Origin: Chitinophagaceae bacterium
GTDB taxonomy: Bacteria > Bacteroidota > Bacteroidia > Chitinophagales > Chitinophagaceae
Direction: 5' to 3'
Length of the DNA: 58,673 bases
NCBI GenBank assembly: GCA_947447825.1
Contig: CANFLL010000013.1
Span: forward strand, 1-58,673
Positions 8,336 through 18,087 of the stretch are shown in pieces. Below the pieces are notes generated by a model. That model did no database searches and was not told the origin of the DNA. It saw only the letters and a list, made by a program, of their open reading frames with translations. Both the position numbers and the translations under genes were made by a program. Within the stretch, counting starts at the first letter, position 1. Every line of letters begins with the position of its first letter.

Positions 8336-8673
8336 GCGGTTATGGTTGGAACAGATTAAATGAGTTAGGGATATTAAATTTTGAATTTTAAGTTTTGAAT
8401 TAAGATTAGCAAATAGAAAGGTATAAGTCAAAAATTCACACTTACCAATAAAGGCTTCGCACAGTCCAAATAACCCTTAAAAAAAGGTCTAATGCTATGC
8501 ATTTTAGCTAAAATTGAACTGTTGAAACCTGATACTAGTCGAAATGATTATTTGCAAAAAAAGAGGCTTGTTTTAAAGGACACTTAGCCTTGTATAAATG
8601 CGGGAAGTGTACATGGAGTTAAATAATGAACAAAAAAATAGCCACCTCATTTGAGATAGCTACTTGTTTTGTG

Positions 8674-8747
8674 TCGGGAAGACAGGATTCGAACCTGCGA
8701 CCCCCTGGTCCCAAACCAGGTGCGCTACCGGCCTGCGCTACTTCCCG
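8674..8747 (-). tRNA. tRNA-Pro (anticodon TGG)
   Basis: On the minus strand the acceptor stem CGGGAAG pairs with CTTCCCG, followed by discriminator A. The anticodon loop reads TTTGGGA with anticodon TGG. The T-arm contains GGTTCGAATCC and the D-arm is normal. No encoded CCA. The length is 74 nt. Confidence 0.95.
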
Positions 8748-8769
8748 TTTGGTGGTTTTAAGCTTTTTG

Positions 8770-8858
8770 CGGTGAGAAAGGGATTCGAACCCTTGGTACA
8801 GTTTAACCCGTACGGCAGTTTAGCAAACTACTGATTTCAGCCACTCATCCATCTCACC
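8770..8858 (-). tRNA. tRNA-Ser (anticodon GCT)
   Basis: On the minus strand the acceptor GGTGAGA pairs with TCTCACC, discriminator G. The anticodon loop is TTGCTAA with stem GTAGT/ACTGC, and there is a long variable arm as expected for serine. The T-loop is GGTTCGAATCC. It lies 22 bp from tRNA-Pro in the same direction, so the two are probably co-transcribed. Confidence 0.95.
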
Positions 8859-9053
8859 GTCCTTACTCCTTTTTCAGAGAGGGACGCAAAAATAGGGATG
8901 TCAAACTGAATGGCAAAATCATTTTTCATTTTTTTTAAAGAAATTTCATCTAGTCTATCATTAGTGCCAAATTTCTAAGAAAATCAGCTATTTTTTTAGC
9001 CAAATCTTGTAAAACGAATATTTAGTCTGAAAAATTCATAGTGTTTAAACAAA

Positions 9054-9080
9054 AAAGGTTTCGCAATAGACGAAACCTTT
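9054..9080 (-). terminator. dnaA terminator
   Basis: The stem AAAGGTTTCG (9054-9063) / CGAAACCTTT (9071-9080) is followed on the minus strand by a T-run. It lies 27 bp beyond the dnaA stop. Confidence 0.75.
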
Positions 9081-9106
9081 AATAATATTGGTAGATAAAT
9101 TTACTA

Positions 9107-10549
9107 TTACATAGAAGCAAGTTGAACTTTTTGAGTTATCTCCATTACATTTTCACGAAATACAGAATCAGTATCCATCAAATCTTTTACTGTTTGGCAA
9201 GAGTGAATAACGGTAGTATGATCTCTTCCTCCAAAATGTTCTCCAATGGTTTTTAATGAGTTCTTAGTGAATGACTTTGCCAAGAACATAGTTATCTGGC
9301 GCGCCTGAACAATTTCACGCTTACGAGTTTTGTGTAAAAGCTTATCATAACTAACGCCATAATATTCGCAAACCATCTTCTGAATTGCATCGATGGTAAT
9401 TTCTTTACTGCTGGTTTTAACGAAGTTTCTAAGTACCTTCTTTGCTAAATCCAAATCTATTTCTTTCCTATTTAAAGATGATTGGGCAAGAAGAGAGATA
9501 AGGGCTCCTTCTAATTCACGAACATTGGTAGTAATGTTGTAAGCAACATATTTCACTACTTCTTTGCTCATATCTAGCCCGTCGTTCTTCATTTTACGTT
9601 CAAGAATCTGGATTCTGGTTTCGTAATCTGGCAACTGAATATCTGCACTCAATCCCCATCTAAAACGACTTAACAAACGTTCCTGCAAACCTTCTAAATC
9701 CTTAGGAGATTTGTCACTTGTTAACACCAATTGTTTTCCTGTTTGGTGCAAATGATTGAAAATGGCAAAGAAAGCATCCTGACTTTTTTCTGCCCTAGCA
9801 AAAAATTGAACATCATCAATAATCAATACATCAATTAATTGATAAAAGTGTATGAAATCATTAATGGCATTATTGCGGCTATGATCTTGAAATTGGTTAA
9901 TAAACTTTTCGCTGCTTACATATAAAACCACTTTGTTAGGATGCAAACGTTTAACATCGTTACCTATTGCTTGTGCCAAATGGGTTTTGCCCAAACCAAC
10001 GCCTCCATAAATAACCAAAGGATTAAATGAATTTCCACCCGGTTTGTCTGCAACTGTTTTGCCCGCTCTTCTAGCAACACGATTGCTATCTCCCTCCACA
10101 TAGTTATCGAAAGTGTAATTATGGTTTAGTTGTGGATCAATTTGCACTTTCTTTAACCCAGGAATTACAAACGGGTTCTTCACCGGATTGTCTATGACCA
10201 ATGGAAAGTTCATTTCATTATGATTGAAAGTTTTTGATCCACTGGCAGGAACATCCATACTGCCACTACGACCATTGCTGCTATCAACCATTATTCTGTA
10301 TTCAAGACGGGCGTCTTTACCTAATTCTCTTTTAAGTGTTTTGGCCAAAAGATTTACATAATGTTCTTCTAAATATTCATAAAAGAACTGAGAAGGAACT
10401 TGTATCATCAATACATTTCCTTGCAATTCAACAGGAACAATTGGCTCGAACCATGTTTTGAAATGCTGCCACTCCACGATGTCTTTTATAATCTTTAAGC
10501 AGCTACTCCACACGTTGTTAGCATCCTTCAAAACAGTAGTATTAGCCAT
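9107..10549 (-). CDS. dnaA: Chromosomal replication initiator protein DnaA
   Basis: The AAA+ initiator that binds DnaA boxes and opens oriC. The product is 480 residues, with an N-terminal domain (about 10-90), a variable linker, the AAA+ domain with Walker A GGVGLGKTH (182-190) and Walker B VLIIDDVQFF, sensor regions including SRFRWGLS, and the C-terminal DNA-binding signature GGRDHTTVIHSCQTV. The start at 10549 gives the expected N-terminus. I did not find a DnaA-box cluster in the 130 bp upstream, so oriC is not claimed here. Neighbours (tRNAs, nucleotidase) are not the classical dnaN/recF set. Confidence 0.97.
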   Translation of the reverse strand: MANTTVLKDANNVWSSCLKIIKDIVEWQHFKTWFEPIVPVELQGNVLMIQVPSQFFYEYLEEHYVNLLAKTLKRELGKDARLEYRIMVDSSNGRSGSMDVPASGSKTFNHNEMNFPLVIDNPVKNPFVIPGLKKVQIDPQLNHNYTFDNYVEGDSNRVARRAGKTVADKPGGNSFNPLVIYGGVGLGKTHLAQAIGNDVKRLHPNKVVLYVSSEKFINQFQDHSRNNAINDFIHFYQLIDVLIIDDVQFFARAEKSQDAFFAIFNHLHQTGKQLVLTSDKSPKDLEGLQERLLSRFRWGLSADIQLPDYETRIQILERKMKNDGLDMSKEVVKYVAYNITTNVRELEGALISLLAQSSLNRKEIDLDLAKKVLRNFVKTSSKEITIDAIQKMVCEYYGVSYDKLLHKTRKREIVQARQITMFLAKSFTKNSLKTIGEHFGGRDHTTVIHSCQTVKDLMDTDSVFRENVMEITQKVQLASM

Positions 10550-10679
10550 AATTCTTTAAAAATTTATATGTAAATAAAATTATATTATCAAATATGGATT
10601 TATCAAGGAATGTTAGTTTTGAACCCGAAAAATTTATTGGGAGTGCGAATATGGACACTTTTTGTTGAAAAAAAAATTT

Positions 10680-11618
10680 TTATTTCTCGATTTTTCTTCC
10701 AATCAATACAGTATTAGCTTTCAGCAATTTTTTCTTTCTAGACCTATCGAAGTTATAGTCTAATCTGCCTAGCTGAAGCCCTGCCCACCCCACCTGATTC
10801 ACCAAAGTATCCCCATTATTTTTATTGGTATACTTTCTTGGCTCAGAAAAAAATTGATGTGTATGTCCTCCCAATATTAAATCAATATGATATGTTTCTT
10901 TGGCAAGAACTTCATCGCTTACTTTATTAATGTCATATTTATCTCCAAGATGAGATAGACAAATAATCATGTCGCAACCCTGCCTTTTTAAAAAATCTAC
11001 TGTCGTATTTGCACATTCAATAGGGTCTTTATAAATAGTATTGCCATATAAATTATCTGGAACAAGCCCTTTCAATTCAATGCCAACGCCAAATACACCC
11101 ACTTTTATATTCCCCTTTTGGAATATTTTAAAAGGAACTGACTTATTTTCCATGGGTGTATTCGTGAAATCATAATTGCACAATAAAACAGGAAAATTTG
11201 CATGTTTCAGTTGATCAGCAAAGTTCTCAATTCCTGCATCAAAATCGTGGTTTCCCATCGTGCAGGCATCATAACCCATCATACTCATGGCCTTAATTTC
11301 TGGTTCACCTTTATATATATTAAAGTAGGGCGTTCCTTGAAAAATGTCCCCAGCATCCAAAAGCAATACATGTTCTGCTTCTTTTCTTATTTGATTAATG
11401 ATGGTTGACCTTGCCGCAACGCCTCCCAAACCTGCATTCTTGCTTCCATCCATCGGAAATGGATCAAGTCTGCTATGCACATCATTGGTATGTAAGATGG
11501 TTAATGAATCCTTTGCAGAGAATTGTTCCGCATAAACCTTATCTATTATTGATGATGCCAATAATGATCCGCCAGCCATTAGAGACTGACCAATAAACTT
11601 TCTTCTATTAATTGGCAT
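10680..11618 (-). CDS. 5'-nucleotidase-type metallophosphatase, Tat-exported
   Basis: The N-terminal catalytic half of a UshA-type 5'-nucleotidase as a free-standing protein of 312 residues. It shows the calcineurin-like motifs HTNDVHSRLDP, LDAGDIFQG, GNHDFDAG and GGHTHQF that bind two metals. The N-terminus MPINRRKFIGQSL is a twin-arginine signal followed by a hydrophobic stretch, so it should be exported folded. The gene for the C-terminal substrate-binding half is immediately upstream and overlaps by 11 bp, which implies translational coupling and a two-subunit enzyme acting on nucleotides in the periplasm. Confidence 0.88.
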   Translation of the reverse strand: MPINRRKFIGQSLMAGGSLLASSIIDKVYAEQFSAKDSLTILHTNDVHSRLDPFPMDGSKNAGLGGVAARSTIINQIRKEAEHVLLLDAGDIFQGTPYFNIYKGEPEIKAMSMMGYDACTMGNHDFDAGIENFADQLKHANFPVLLCNYDFTNTPMENKSVPFKIFQKGNIKVGVFGVGIELKGLVPDNLYGNTIYKDPIECANTTVDFLKRQGCDMIICLSHLGDKYDINKVSDEVLAKETYHIDLILGGHTHQFFSEPRKYTNKNNGDTLVNQVGWAGLQLGRLDYNFDRSRKKKLLKANTVLIGRKIEK

Positions 11619-12339
11619 AAACTATTCTTTTTTCATTTTTTGCATCAATCGATTTTCCTTGATCAGTGAAAAGCCTTACATAAGCAAGTAATGCATCACG
11701 AACTAGATAACCTTTGCTTATTTTAGGAAACACTTTTAGCATATTAGTATTGTCTCCCCCATTTGCCACGTAATCGGAATTAGCAATTGTATAGGTACTG
11801 TCAGCAGAAAGTGGGTTGCCATTTATTAAAATATTTACTGCCTTTTTATTACTTATCCCCATGGAAACACCATAAAGTGGCCAACCATTGTTTTTTGCAA
11901 TATGATTGAGGAAAGATAGTAATGAATCGCCTTTCACTCTTTGTAAAACCATGATATTGTCAAAAGGCATCAGTTCAAAAATGTTTCCAACAGTAATATT
12001 TCCTTTGGGTAAATAAGAACGAACGCCACCATAATTAACAAAAGCTGCATCAATATGCTGTTTAAAAACATTCTCTCCTATTGTTTTTATGGCATCACAC
12101 ATGAAATTTCCTAAACCACTTTCAGGTTGATGTTTGTAAAGACCACTTACAGAGAACCCAATAACTACATTCATCGATTTTGAAACACTATCTCGATAGT
12201 ATGAAAGAAATGATGATAGGGAAGAATCCTTCTTTGTGTTTCCATCAATTGGGTAACCACTATAAGAAACTGAAATTCCTTGCGCATGAATACAAGGGGT
12301 AAGGAAGAAGTAAAAAATGACTAGCGTTAATATGCGCAT
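11608..12339 (-). CDS. 5'-nucleotidase C-terminal domain protein
   Basis: A 243-residue exported protein (signal peptide MRILTLVIFYFFLTPCIHAQ) corresponding to the substrate-binding C-terminal domain of UshA/5'-nucleotidases: GVRSYLPKGNITVGNIFELMPFDN and YTIANSDYVANGGDN, with the NGGDN-like loop. It lacks the metallophosphatase half, which is supplied by the next gene in the operon. The order is inverted relative to the fused enzyme: the C-domain gene is promoter-proximal. The Cys in the signal region is not in a convincing lipobox. Confidence 0.85.
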   Translation of the reverse strand: MRILTLVIFYFFLTPCIHAQGISVSYSGYPIDGNTKKDSSLSSFLSYYRDSVSKSMNVVIGFSVSGLYKHQPESGLGNFMCDAIKTIGENVFKQHIDAAFVNYGGVRSYLPKGNITVGNIFELMPFDNIMVLQRVKGDSLLSFLNHIAKNNGWPLYGVSMGISNKKAVNILINGNPLSADSTYTIANSDYVANGGDNTNMLKVFPKISKGYLVRDALLAYVRLFTDQGKSIDAKNEKRIVYAN

Positions 12340-12695
12340 GTAAATAATGGTTGAAAAGTGAAGATATATAAATTTTCAAATACAAAAAACTGATTGTTGC
12401 CCCAGATTCGAAATATTTTTATTTTTTTTAACCAGAATTAAAAAAATAGTCACTGGCATATAAAGTTTGTGCAAATTTAATAATTGAATATGTAGTGTTA
12501 ATAGCTTGGTGCTGAATATATTGAATTCAATAAAAGCATTCAGCCCTAAAATAAGTTAAACCCGTTGTAGGGTTTTATCATAGTTGCTTATAAAAAATTG
12601 AGTGGACTTTTACCGAAATTGGGATTATGTGTTTTGATGATGTTCTAAAAGGAATGAGTTTAATTGACTTTTATATAACTGAGGCACTAAGGGAG

Positions 12696-12726
12696 AAAAA
12701 AGTATAAATAAGTTTATACCTTTTTT
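12696..12726 (-). terminator. Terminator of the exopolysaccharide operon
   Basis: The stem GTATAAA (12702-12708) / TTTATAC (12713-12719) is flanked by an A-run and a T-run, so it could work in both directions. It lies 80 bp past the GT2 stop. The rest of 12340-12803 has small hairpins (for example AAACCC/GGGTTT near 12558-12577) but no gene that I can support. Confidence 0.6.
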
Positions 12727-12803
12727 ATTCACACAATGGTTTATTCAAAGTAAGGAGATAAATGCTCTCAAATTTTAGTTCTTTCAGCTTATGAAGAGAA
12801 TAT

Positions 12804-13991
12804 TTAAATCTCTTCTATCTTTTTATCATGAAAATGTTGTGTAGCAACAGAATGTTTATTGGCATTCCTAGCTTTAAGTAATGACAGCACTTGAAAAAAT
12901 ATAAACTTAGGTATGCCATTTAAAGCTTGATATATTCGTTTATCCGTGGGTGAAAGTAGTAATGCCAAGAAAAATCCAACAACAAACAACACAAACCCAA
13001 TTAGCCACAGGAGGGCAACGAATGGACTAATGAATAAGTTGATTCCCATCAGAAATACAGAAAGAATAAGGAAGATAAATAATGGTGGGCGCAATAGTAT
13101 AAAACCAAATAAAAATTGATTCCAGTTGAATCTCCTTATTCCTAAAGCAATGATCTGAAAACCAAAAATAAAATACTTAAACCAAGTGTTTATCCATCTG
13201 GCTCTTTGTTTTACAAGCTGATCAGATTGTGAAGTTTTTTCATCATAAACAATTGCTTTGTTTGTGAAAGCTATTCGATGGTTTCTGGTAATTATTTCTT
13301 TTTGCAGCACTTTGTCAAAACCAGCTCCAGTAACATCTAAATGTTCTAGACATTCACGATATAATTTAACAGTGAATGCCATGCCCGAACCTGCCAAAGT
13401 AGCAGAAGAGCCTACTTCGAACTGAATTTTTCCATCATAAAAATGATAGTAAATATCCCTAGCAGCATCAATACAAGAATAAGTAGTGTCCAAGTTTTTA
13501 GCCTTTCTTTCTCCCTGAACTGCTATAAATCCTTGATTAAAACAAACATTCAATTCATTTAGATAGTCTGGCTCAACTAAGTTATCACTATCAATAATGG
13601 TAAGCCTATCGTGTGGTCGCTTGAAGTTTTTTATAGCATAGAAATGAGAACGGGTATTGCTTGCCAAAGTTTCGGGCGGTCGAAGGATAATTACCCTTTC
13701 ATCGGCAAATTTTAAGTTGGAAACATCACATTTATCCGCAATAATATAAATTAAAAAATTGCTGTATTGTAATTTAAGCAATGAATCAATTACAGGCGGC
13801 AACGTGTGGGTTTGCTCATAAGCTGTAACTAGAATAGCATAATCCGCTTCGTTATTATCGCTACTTGTGGGATTATATTTTTTCTTTGGCAGAATAGAAT
13901 GCAGCACAAAAACGACGATTGGTAACGCCAAATTGTAACCAATTAGAATCTGAAAGGCAATCCAAAACGTATTGATGACTGTAGTAAGCAT
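12804..13991 (-). CDS. Membrane-bound GT2 glycosyltransferase
   Basis: A 395-residue inverting glycosyltransferase of family 2, probably building or initiating an exported polysaccharide. It has one N-terminal membrane segment and a cytoplasmic GT-A domain (AILVTAYEQ, nucleotide-binding DSDN, a GSGMAF acceptor-loop segment, QRARW near the membrane as the QxxRW motif). At least three hydrophobic segments follow toward the C-terminus. It is the last gene of a three-gene operon with the Wzc-like and TolC-like genes; 3 bp separate it from the Wzc-like gene. The sugar specificity cannot be read. Confidence 0.85.
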   Translation of the reverse strand: MLTTVINTFWIAFQILIGYNLALPIVVFVLHSILPKKKYNPTSSDNNEADYAILVTAYEQTHTLPPVIDSLLKLQYSNFLIYIIADKCDVSNLKFADERVIILRPPETLASNTRSHFYAIKNFKRPHDRLTIIDSDNLVEPDYLNELNVCFNQGFIAVQGERKAKNLDTTYSCIDAARDIYYHFYDGKIQFEVGSSATLAGSGMAFTVKLYRECLEHLDVTGAGFDKVLQKEIITRNHRIAFTNKAIVYDEKTSQSDQLVKQRARWINTWFKYFIFGFQIIALGIRRFNWNQFLFGFILLRPPLFIFLILSVFLMGINLFISPFVALLWLIGFVLFVVGFFLALLLSPTDKRIYQALNGIPKFIFFQVLSLLKARNANKHSVATQHFHDKKIEEI

Positions 13992-13994
13992 AAA

Positions 13995-16202
13995 TTATTT
14001 TCTTTTTCTTTTGCGCTTAGGTTTTTGAAATCTTTTAAATAAAGCTTTTAGTCTAGATTTATAGCCTTGCACTTTGTTTAATATCCATCCAATGTATTTG
14101 CCATCCAATTCTCTCAAGTAATTTACCTGTAATTCCTTTTTTGCATCAATGGCCTTATTGGCTTGATAAACAGAAATTACCTTTTCACCTATAACAATCC
14201 ACTCTTTCGATTTATTAAGGTTATCCAATGATGAAGCATCAATTATAATTACATCGAAACCAGTTTTTAGTATTTCAAACTTTTCTCGCACATCCTGTTC
14301 GCTACTCAATTCAAACAAAGAAACATCTTCTCCTCTATTCCCTAAAACCACAATTCCATCTTCCTGCATAATGTTTGAAAGAGTGAGTGTGCCAGCAATG
14401 TAATCTTCTATAAAAATTGTTGGTTCGGTAATGTCGGTTGTAGAAGGGTCATCAAAATTTCCATCAACCAATAGCACTTTCTTTTTAGCCATAGCATACG
14501 CATAAGCCAAACTTAGCGCAACAAAGGTTTTTCCTTCACTGGCAGCAAGACTAGTGATGGTTAGCAATTTTTTGTCTTGCATTTCTTGTTCTAACTCAAA
14601 CCTAGTACTCCGAAGAAGATCCTTGTAATTCTGATGTTCCTTATTGTCATTAGTTGTTTCCCAAACTGCTTGTAGGTTCAAAGAAGTTTTTGCCAAAAGT
14701 GGCAAATAGCCCATAACAGGAATATTAGTTTTTTCAGCTAGCTGTGTTGGTATTTTTAAAGTATCATCAAGATAGAAAAGAACAAACAGCACTATTATGT
14801 AAAGTACAATAGGAACAATACCACTAACCACAATCAATAAATTTTTCTTTGATGGAGCTGGTGGTCCTGGCACAGCCATTTCAATTTGTTTCAATCGGGG
14901 GGTAATATTCGACTCTAAAGTAGTTTGATTATATTTCTGTAATATTTCAATGTATTCCTTGCTGGCAATGTCTACTTCTGTTTCAAAAGTCTGGATAACT
15001 GCTTCATGAGGAACCAGCATATCATAGCGTTTGTTTAGTTTAGCAATTTCGGCCTCATAAGTAGGAACACTATATTTAGCTAAATCCAATTGCATTTGCA
15101 ATGAAAGCTTTTGGGTAACCAAACTTTCTTTAGCCCCTAATGGATTTAAAACATATTTATCTGTTAATTGGGTAATTTGTGCCGTAACAACACTCTGCAA
15201 GGAATCTATTTTCACTTTTATTTTCCTATCATAATTACTCTTAATGTACAAATCAGTGTAATGTTTCAACACATCTTTGGTGGCCATTATTTCAGTATTA
15301 ATCTTAATAAAAGTACTTTCAATGTAAGCTCTATCACTAGGTTCAAACTTAGCATCAATACTTTTAATAGCACCAGTATAGGATACAATATCTTTTTCGG
15401 TAAGTTCTTTTCTCGATTCAAAATCGGCTATCTGAGCATAAATACTAGCTGCTTGTTCATTAAGATTGAGAACACGGTTTTTAATTTTGTACTCTTTCAA
15501 AATACGCATCTTTTCATTCATGGTGTCCCTTTTCTGTTCCAAAAGGTTTTCTAAAAAGTTTACGCCTTTTGTGTGGCTTTCTCTAATTATTTGAGTGTAA
15601 TAGGCAACAAACTCAGAACATAAAGTATTCAGTACAAAAGCACAAAAATTAGGGTTATCGCCATCAATACCTAAATCTAAGAAATCACTATTCCCTACTC
15701 TATTTATACCAACCTTTCCCTTTAATGATTCATCATCATAACCCATTGAATTAATTAGGTCGTTAATTTTCTTTTCCTCAGGATTACTTAAAACAAGTTC
15801 CTCTCTTTCTTTATATTTTTTATTTATAATTATAATGTACCGATTCCTATCCCCAACATTAAGTGAACTTAAAAGCTTGCTTTTTTTTCTGAAGGAATCT
15901 TTTTGAGTAAGGTCATGTAAAATTAATTGATAGGATACTTGGTCGAGTATTTTCTTAAGCTGCATTGATTGAATAAGGGTGGCAAATGCCAAGATAATTT
16001 TAGATTCTTGTTGATCATCTTTATTGTCCAAGACGGAAGCTTCTGTTTGATCAACCAATCCTGTTGCCATTCGCGCTTTTGCCGAAAAACTCTCGGGCAA
16101 ATGTTTAGTGAGCGATATCGTAATTAATACAGCTATAATTGATGATATTATCATCATGAATTTGTGCCTATATAATAGGGTTAAAAAGCTAGTATTTTCC
16201 AT
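13995..16202 (-). CDS. Wzc-like polysaccharide co-polymerase with BY-kinase-type ATPase domain
   Basis: 735 residues. An N-terminal Wzz-type chain-length domain spans the inner membrane (first TM about 14-32, second TM about 450-470) with a long periplasmic coiled-coil region between. A cytoplasmic P-loop domain of the bacterial tyrosine-kinase type follows: Walker A LAASEGKTF, Walker A' VLLVDGNFDD, and a Walker B-like VIIIDASS. Such proteins control chain length and export. The usual C-terminal tyrosine cluster is missing; instead the protein ends in a basic KRKRKRK tail, so autophosphorylation may be lost or altered. It abuts the TolC-like gene, with the next gene starting 3 bp later. Confidence 0.85.
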   Translation of the reverse strand: MENTSFLTLLYRHKFMMIISSIIAVLITISLTKHLPESFSAKARMATGLVDQTEASVLDNKDDQQESKIILAFATLIQSMQLKKILDQVSYQLILHDLTQKDSFRKKSKLLSSLNVGDRNRYIIIINKKYKEREELVLSNPEEKKINDLINSMGYDDESLKGKVGINRVGNSDFLDLGIDGDNPNFCAFVLNTLCSEFVAYYTQIIRESHTKGVNFLENLLEQKRDTMNEKMRILKEYKIKNRVLNLNEQAASIYAQIADFESRKELTEKDIVSYTGAIKSIDAKFEPSDRAYIESTFIKINTEIMATKDVLKHYTDLYIKSNYDRKIKVKIDSLQSVVTAQITQLTDKYVLNPLGAKESLVTQKLSLQMQLDLAKYSVPTYEAEIAKLNKRYDMLVPHEAVIQTFETEVDIASKEYIEILQKYNQTTLESNITPRLKQIEMAVPGPPAPSKKNLLIVVSGIVPIVLYIIVLFVLFYLDDTLKIPTQLAEKTNIPVMGYLPLLAKTSLNLQAVWETTNDNKEHQNYKDLLRSTRFELEQEMQDKKLLTITSLAASEGKTFVALSLAYAYAMAKKKVLLVDGNFDDPSTTDITEPTIFIEDYIAGTLTLSNIMQEDGIVVLGNRGEDVSLFELSSEQDVREKFEILKTGFDVIIIDASSLDNLNKSKEWIVIGEKVISVYQANKAIDAKKELQVNYLRELDGKYIGWILNKVQGYKSRLKALFKRFQKPKRKRKRK

Positions 16203-16880
16203 TTAGCGTATCTCTTCTAATTTTTTTCCTATTAATTCTTCAATGCTATATTTAGCCAACAATACTTCTCCTTCCGATGAAATTATTTGTTGCTTAGTTT
16301 CAGATGAAGAAACCAACGCTTTATTGTAAGTCTCGAAAGTTTCTTCTCCTTTTTCAAACTTATATTTCAATTGCTTAAAGTTTGCATCTAAGTCAACCTG
16401 ATTCTTCGACTGCACCCTTAAAGTGATTAGCTTCTGAATGTATTTTATGTACCTAGTTTTCACTTCTATTTCGAATCCTAGGTCATAATCTTCTTTTTCT
16501 AATTGTGCAAGTATAAGCTGGTTTTTGGCATCTTTCGTTATGTAGGGTTTTTGTAATAGGCTAGCAAAGTTTAAGCCCATCCCAAATTGGTATCCAGTTA
16601 ACACATAATTTGAGATAGAAATGCTATTTGTGGGGCTATAGTTCATTGAGAATGAGAAGAAGTCGAGCCATGTTTTTTTACTTTTTTGCACATTGTCTTT
16701 TGCCATTACCACCTTCATTTGGTTTGCTTTATACTTAGGATAATTTTCCTTAGCAGCATCAATTAATTTTTGCATGAAGGGATAATTTATTTCCGTATAA
16801 ATAGACTCTTGCGCCTTACCACAGTTTGAAATTATTAAACAAATGAATATGTAAGATAATTTTTGTAAGAACCCTCGCAT
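16203..16880 (-). CDS. TolC-family outer-membrane protein, half-length
   Basis: A 225-residue exported protein. The N-terminal hydrophobic stretch contains an ISNC possible lipobox (C at about 20), followed by helix-rich sequence typical of one TolC/OEP repeat (long coiled-coil helices around a short amphipathic segment). It has about half the length of a normal TolC monomer and may assemble as a higher oligomer. First gene of the polysaccharide operon, adjacent (0 bp gap) to the Wzc-like gene, so it probably provides the outer-membrane or periplasmic exit channel. Confidence 0.65.
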   Translation of the reverse strand: MRGFLQKLSYIFICLIISNCGKAQESIYTEINYPFMQKLIDAAKENYPKYKANQMKVVMAKDNVQKSKKTWLDFFSFSMNYSPTNSISISNYVLTGYQFGMGLNFASLLQKPYITKDAKNQLILAQLEKEDYDLGFEIEVKTRYIKYIQKLITLRVQSKNQVDLDANFKQLKYKFEKGEETFETYNKALVSSSETKQQIISSEGEVLLAKYSIEELIGKKLEEIR

Positions 16881-17086
16881 TTAAAAATTTTATTTAGTAA
16901 CAGTGCTTTCAAAAAAGAAAAGTACAAACTTTTAGTCAAACCAACGGTAAAAAGTTTTATTGCCCTTATTTTGGCAAAATTTAATTAACTAATTAGTAGT
17001 ACTTTTCGGGCAAAGAAAACGAATTGTATTTTTACATTTATTATTATTTAATAGAATTAATTTTCTTGTTATTACTAAGGTTTATT

Positions 17087-17216
17087 TTAACCACAAGGAA
17101 AACTAAGTATCTCACAAAGAACTCAAAGATTATATGGTAATACTTGTTAAGCAATGATAATGGTAAAATTTAATCCTTTGTGCACCTTGATTTCACTTGT
17201 GATCTTAGAGGTAAAG
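17087..17216. repeat. CACAAAG-type imperfect inverted-repeat element
   Basis: The left arm is TAACCACAAGGAAAACTAAG, then CTCACAAAGAACTCAAAG. The right arm is CCTTTGTGCACCTTGATTTC, then CTTGTGATCTTAGAGGTAAA, roughly its reverse complement. It is one of several intergenic copies (also 25446, 26121, 34641). It fills most of the 407-bp gap 16881-17287, which has no gene. Confidence 0.5.
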
Positions 17217-17287
17217 CTTCTGAGTAGTCCCATATTTTCTTTACATATTGTTTAAATAACAATAATTTTCAATCTCAATAAAACAAC

Positions 17288-17902
17288 ATGTCTTTAAAAG
17301 AGTCAATTAAAAGTAATCCTCGTTTAAAAAAAATAATTCATTGGATGCTAATTCCTACAAATGAAGCAAGGCCAAGGCTATGGGTTAAACTATTTGTGAA
17401 TCCATTTATTCATAAAAAAGGCAAGGGTGCTAAAGTTCGGCGTAGAGTAAGGATGGATGTGTTGCCTTTCAACCATTTTTCATTGGGCAATAATTCAACA
17501 ATTGAGGATTTCTGTACTATCAACAACGGTGTAGGGGATGTTCAGATTGGTAACAACACTTTAATTGGCATGGGCAACACCATCATTGGGCCAATTACCA
17601 TTGGTAATGATGTGATTTTTGCGCAGAATATTGTGGCAAGTGCATTGAATCATGCTTATAGCGATGTAACTAAGCCCATCCACAGTCAGCCAATTTTAAC
17701 CTCGCCAATAATTGTTGAAGATGAATGTTGGATTGCTGCTAATGTAGTCATTACTGCGGGGGTCACCATTGGAAAGCACAGTGTGGTTGGCGCTGGCAGT
17801 GTGGTAACTAAAAGTGTTCCGCCCTATTCGGTTGTGGTAGGCAACCCCGCTAAAGTAATTAAGCAGTATAATTTTGAGAAAGCAGAATGGATAAGGGTTT
17901 AG
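17288..17902 (+). CDS. Hexapeptide-repeat (LbH) acyltransferase
   Basis: A 204-residue left-handed beta-helix acetyl- or acyltransferase, of the kind that modifies sugars of surface polysaccharides. Hexapeptide turns are clear (LGNNSTI, IGNNTLIGMG, IGPITIGNDV, IIVEDECWIAANVVI, TIGKHSVVGAGSVVT) and end in the diagnostic SVVVGNPAKVI. The likely catalytic His is in ALNHAYSD. The basic N-terminal region may touch the membrane. It is divergent from the polysaccharide operon, so a joint role is plausible but not shown. Confidence 0.85.
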   Translation: MSLKESIKSNPRLKKIIHWMLIPTNEARPRLWVKLFVNPFIHKKGKGAKVRRRVRMDVLPFNHFSLGNNSTIEDFCTINNGVGDVQIGNNTLIGMGNTIIGPITIGNDVIFAQNIVASALNHAYSDVTKPIHSQPILTSPIIVEDECWIAANVVITAGVTIGKHSVVGAGSVVTKSVPPYSVVVGNPAKVIKQYNFEKAEWIRV

Positions 17903-18087
17903 TGCATAAAACTTAAAGTGTTAAGTGTACCTAAACTTACACATCCGTTTTTTTAAATAACACTATTATCAACTAACCAAACTATCAAAGCGAATTCACC
18001 ATAATTCTCTTCATTCTCAAGTTTGTTTATGAAGTTGATACTACGAATGGTAACTTTTTAATCAATCTATATATTGTAAAACTACAT

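Noticed and set aside
10550-10680. Possible replication origin next to dnaA
   Set aside because: No cluster of TTATnCACA boxes or AT-rich unwinding repeat visible; TTATCAACA occurs only once in the terminal repeat.
15168-15554. 128-codon plus frame inside the Wzc-like gene
   Set aside because: Antisense to a clear coding region; composition follows the reverse strand.
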